Both the position numbers and the translations under genes were made by a program. The notes beneath the pieces are model-generated. The model saw only the letters and a list, made by a program, of their open reading frames with translations. It did no database searches and had not been told where the DNA came from. A stretch of 64,000 bases of DNA, from assembly GCA_949316495.1 (NCBI GenBank), contig OX439004.1, forward strand, positions 9,876,536-9,940,535, in the 5' to 3' direction. Numbering within the stretch: position 1 is the first letter of the stretch; every line of letters begins with the position of its first letter. Positions 60,247 to 64,000 of the stretch are shown here, in pieces. This DNA is from Amphiduros pacificus. Taxonomy: Eukaryota > Annelida > Polychaeta > Phyllodocida > Hesionidae.

Positions 60247-62456
60247 AATGAGGTCTCAAGGTCAAATCCCGCTGCCAACATAACGAAAAAATTCCTTTTC
60301 ACCCCCCAGAAAAAAGTGAAATATCAATCTATCATCATTCATTATGATTTCCTTTGATTTCCCACTATATATATGTTAATACAATTGAGTTATAAGGATC
60401 CACACAAGCAAGTGATTCTCCAACTGAAAAACATAAAATAAAATGCATTGAATTACAGAGAGAATCATGAATCTAGAATGTGGATTTTTCCACCAGGCAT
60501 ATGGATGGTAGGAGTCAGTCTTTATTACACATACTTCACCTCAAAGTTGGTGGTCTCTTCTTGTCTGTTTTTCAAGATGTTCATTTGTCTTGTGGGGAAC
60601 CGTTTGTTTGCCTTTGGATGCCATTTTGTTGAGATCTCGCGTCACGTGACCCCATACGTGACCCCACGAGGCCGAAGAACAATAAACGTATAATGGATGG
60701 AGATATTGAGAATTGTTCATACATACACATGTGGTTACCATTGAGTGGTGTATTATATGACACGTCAAGTGGAATAATATCACATTTCTTTGCCTTTGTC
60801 CTCCATGTTTAGGTTAATTGGCATCTCCAAATGTCAATACTGCAGTCTAACTTAAAATATAGATAATATATATTTTTTTCGTTAGTGATGTATTTGTGGA
60901 GACCATTTCCTTTGATAGAAAACTTTTTTTATTTTTGCTAACCAATATCTTAAAATTGGATCATTTTTGCCGATTATCAGAATTGGATCATTCTTAGCTT
61001 TACAATGGGTACTTTTTATAGATGATTCTATACTCTATTTTATTTACAGAAAATAAAAGTGGTGAGCCACTAACTTATAATACTTGCATTTTTGCTCTGC
61101 TTTCATGCTGGTATCGTATTTTCCTTCCAGAGCACAGGTTATATGTTTGTTGAATCAGGTCTTGGCAATGGCATTCTGGCATTATGATGTATAAACATAC
61201 ATTTATTGTATGGCGATGTCTACAAACAAAGCATGTAAATATACAGTAGGAGATGTAGACAGGTGGCCTGGACCAGCCAAACAAATATCCCATCTCCAAG
61301 TTCACATAGCTTTACTACATCGTCACTTTTAGAACACAGAGAGATTTATTAATAATAGAGCAAAAAATCTATGTATTGAGTTTAGTCAGTTCTGAAAATT
61401 GTCATCTGTCTTTAGTTTCAAACTCGGGTGTAGGACTATTGTATTATACTTATATAGGATATTATTGAATATTGAGATTATTGATTATTGAAATTATTCA
61501 TTGATGAAAGTAAATATCATATGTCAGTATATTTCTTTTTGACACAATGTTTGACACAATGATATTTTCATGCCTTGGTGGGTTTTTTTTCACAACATAA
61601 ACCTATCTATCTGAATATCATCTATAATTTGCCTCACACCAAATTGATGTGACACGCAAATAAATCATTTGCATCAACACTTTCTGCATCCAAGATAATT
61701 TGTCAGTTTATGCTTATCAAGACACCTATAGGCTAATTAGTTGATGATATGCACTTGTCATAATGAGCCGTGTTCTGGTGCTGCCTGTCATGGGGCAGAT
61801 TACGCCATGAGCACATGGCTGCCTGGCGCACGGCTATCTCGGCATTCCCGGTCTGTACCTGCTCTGTCCGGCATTTGGGCAATGTTGTGTAAATCCAACT
61901 CATATGTGGCAGTTTTCATCTTGGCACCACGCTCCCGGACAGCACTGCATAATCCCTAGTGTAGTCCACGCACCGTGTATACTTCACCAGAGCGTGAATG
62001 ACATCTCCTGATTGGTGATAATAAACTTGTCATTCAGAGTCGGTGATCTGGATCACCGGGTACCAGGTCCAGAGATACGGACTAACACCTTTGGGATTTC
62101 CCTGTGGCTTCCAGATAATACCTGAGGGGTTTGGTGGTCATTTGTGGGATAATCCGGGGATTGTATTACCCCGGGGTGACGAAGGCATCCTGGCAGGGTA
62201 TGTGTTCTGGTAAGTGGACCATATCTCAGCATATCTGGCACCAAAACAAACAGTGTCTATTGGGAACTCCAAGAAAGATAACACAAAAGTTGAACTCGCT
62301 TCTCCAAAATGCAGAAGGTACAGGCAAGCTTTAGCTTGTTTGTAGTAGTATGGAAAAGATTTTATCTAATGATCTGGAAACTTTGGGGGGAAAGGATTAT
62401 TTTTTTCAATGAAGGGAAATTTACATAATTCCAATATCATACAAATTGATTTATTG
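60247..62456. other. Intergenic; GC-richer open stretch at 62023-62213
   Basis: About 61770-62240 is richer in GC than its surroundings. Within it, about 63 codons are open from just after a TAA near 62023 to TAA at 62211-62213, including VIWITGYQVQRYGLTPLGFP and GDEGILAGYVFW. No family recognised; it may be an exon or a repeat piece. The remainder shows no gene. A pair of overlapping CACGTGAC/ACGTGACC motifs lies at about 60643-60665. Confidence 0.35.
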
Positions 62457-62577
62457 GAATGAATGAATGAATGAGTGAATGAATGAATGAATGAATGAAT
62501 GAATGAATGAATGAATGAATGAATGAATGAATGAATGAATGAATGAATGAATGAATGAATGAATGAATGAATGAATT
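62457..62577. repeat. (GAAT)n microsatellite
   Basis: About 30 tetranucleotide units, nearly perfect, with one GAGT variant near the left end. Confidence 0.97.
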
Positions 62578-64000
62578 CTTAACGGCACATCGACACATTA
62601 AGGTCATTCAGTGTCATTAAGGTATGGATCAAAAACTTGTAAATATGGATGAAGAAATTAAATAAGCAAAATGTCAGAACATGCACAATAATAATTTTGC
62701 ATTTCTGCGATTCAAGAGCCTCATTACTGTAAACTGTGACAATGGATTATACAATAATGGATTATACGAGAAATGATGGTTTTACCCCAAAGGTCTCGTT
62801 AAATCAATTTACAGTTTAGTGCAGGATAATAAATTTTCCATAAAACAGATGAAGGATAACATTCAAATAAGTGAAATAAAAGATTTCAGAAAAAATAACA
62901 ATTTAAAACACATTTAGCAAACATGCACAAGTGTTATTTCTGTACGTATCAAAGATCCCTTATCCATCTTCGGTAGTATAGATGATTAACAATTGATTTA
63001 GTGTTCTTCTGAACTTTTATATTCAATGGACCTCGAACAATGAAAACAACATATGCTTTTGATTTCTGACACTCTTATGATGGAAATTTGTTTATCTGTG
63101 TTGATCTCGTTTACATAATTTGATCTCGTTCATGACGATGAATTGGATCAAATGAAATCAAACTAATATAATGTAATTTTGGAGCGAGTTGACCCCGGCC
63201 TCAATTCAATTGTATGGAATTCACGTATAGAATTTGAACTGCTGTGTCAAATCTTACAAACAGAATTTAAAAAATGTAAATCAGATTAAATCAGTGTGTT
63301 GGCTTCTTTATCAAAAGAATTTGTGAAAAAACCGAATCTAACCTTTATACCGACATCAAGATAAATGAAACTTTATTAAGAAATATCGTTATTCGGGAAA
63401 AAATACTAAAGAAAACAAGAATACTACCGGATTTCTACATTTGTTTCTAAAATCAACCTAATAGGTACGGTGTGTTTCAGTGATCTTCACACGCGTTTTT
63501 ATTTGCAGGCTAGGTACCATTATGATTAAAGAACACAAGTTATTGACTTTTCCACCCTTGATGACATTCGATACTTATTGTCAGCTTCTATGTTTACACA
63601 CGTTTCAGGGCCGGGAGAGGGCAATGAGTGATATTAGGGAATACACGATGGTGGTGATTGGTAATTAACGCTAATTAATGAGACCATCCTTGACACATGA
63701 AGAGATAACTTGCGCCATGACTGTCGTCACCTTCACATATTTATCCTATCCCAAATGAACCAACAATAAACGATTTTACTCCTGGGTGCTTTTAACATGG
63801 ATGAGAAATTTTGTTTGTGGAAATTATTTTCTTGTATATTTGTATTAGAAGAATAATTTTCAAATAATTTTCAAATATGATGTATCAATACAATCAAATG
63901 CTTATGCAAAATTGATTTCGTAGTGAAAATATCTTTTAAGTCCGCATATTACAAATATGAGAAAGAGAACAACATTTGTGACGACTAAAGAGAAAAATCT
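62578..64000. other. Intergenic to window end, no feature seen
   Basis: AT-rich DNA. The only longer open frame (63480-63668) has no recognised domain and begins close to a possible acceptor (TTTGCAG at 63510). I would not call it a gene. Confidence 0.4.

Overview
The window looks like animal nuclear DNA: AT-rich, with split genes whose introns have GT/AG ends, AATAAA signals, many minisatellites, a CR1/Jockey-type LINE, and DNA-transposon relics with clean target-site duplications. The gene families (ceramide kinase-like, PLAC8/cornifelin) and the repeat load suggest a marine invertebrate, most likely a lophotrochozoan such as a bivalve. That placement is inference. I saw no LTR, viral or Polinton-like element and no CRISPR array.

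Region 1 (1-15350): the 3' part of a plus-strand ceramide kinase-like gene. Ten to eleven exons can be joined in phase from 601 to a stop at 13093. The conserved C-terminal lipid-kinase core is split by a long Lys/Glu/Ser-rich stretch. Most of that stretch comes from a two-exon cassette present three times in tandem (5405-6166, 7360-8306, 9529-10302). The first intron holds a 3.18-kb palindromic hAT-type transposon with an 8-bp target-site duplication.

Region 2 (13190-37415): a tandem segmental duplication of about 11 kb. It begins in the 3' UTR of the kinase gene and carries two intact four-exon genes (20441-23055 and 31858-34134). Each encodes a 271-residue multi-pass membrane protein I do not recognise, and the two are about 90% identical. 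In copy 1 a 64-bp minisatellite has amplified the end of exon 2 together with its splice donor. Copy 2 is interrupted by a nearly whole 4.5-kb LINE (24682-29215, minus) and by a 2.1-kb insert containing an L1/Tx1-type LINE fragment.

Region 3 (37415-49600): a minus-strand PLAC8/cornifelin-like gene of 112 codons in three exons (49118 down to 40076). Its 8.3-kb second intron is full of tandem repeats, including a 1.3-kb array of a 17-bp unit ending about 15 bp from the splice donor. It also holds a 459-bp MITE with 9-bp target-site duplications. A possible first exon of a divergent plus-strand membrane-protein gene starts at 49431.

Region 4 (49600-64000): no gene I can firmly support. It contains a tRNA-like SINE head at 51888, a 1.6-kb array of a 20-bp CpG-rich unit, the second MITE copy (53912-54371), an inverted-repeat pair (55734/57770), small minisatellites and two unassigned open stretches.

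Themes: tandem duplication acts at every scale here (exon cassette, whole gene, splice donor, satellites), and several arrays lie directly against splice sites or transposon ends. All coordinates and joins come from reading the sequence by eye. No search or alignment program was run.
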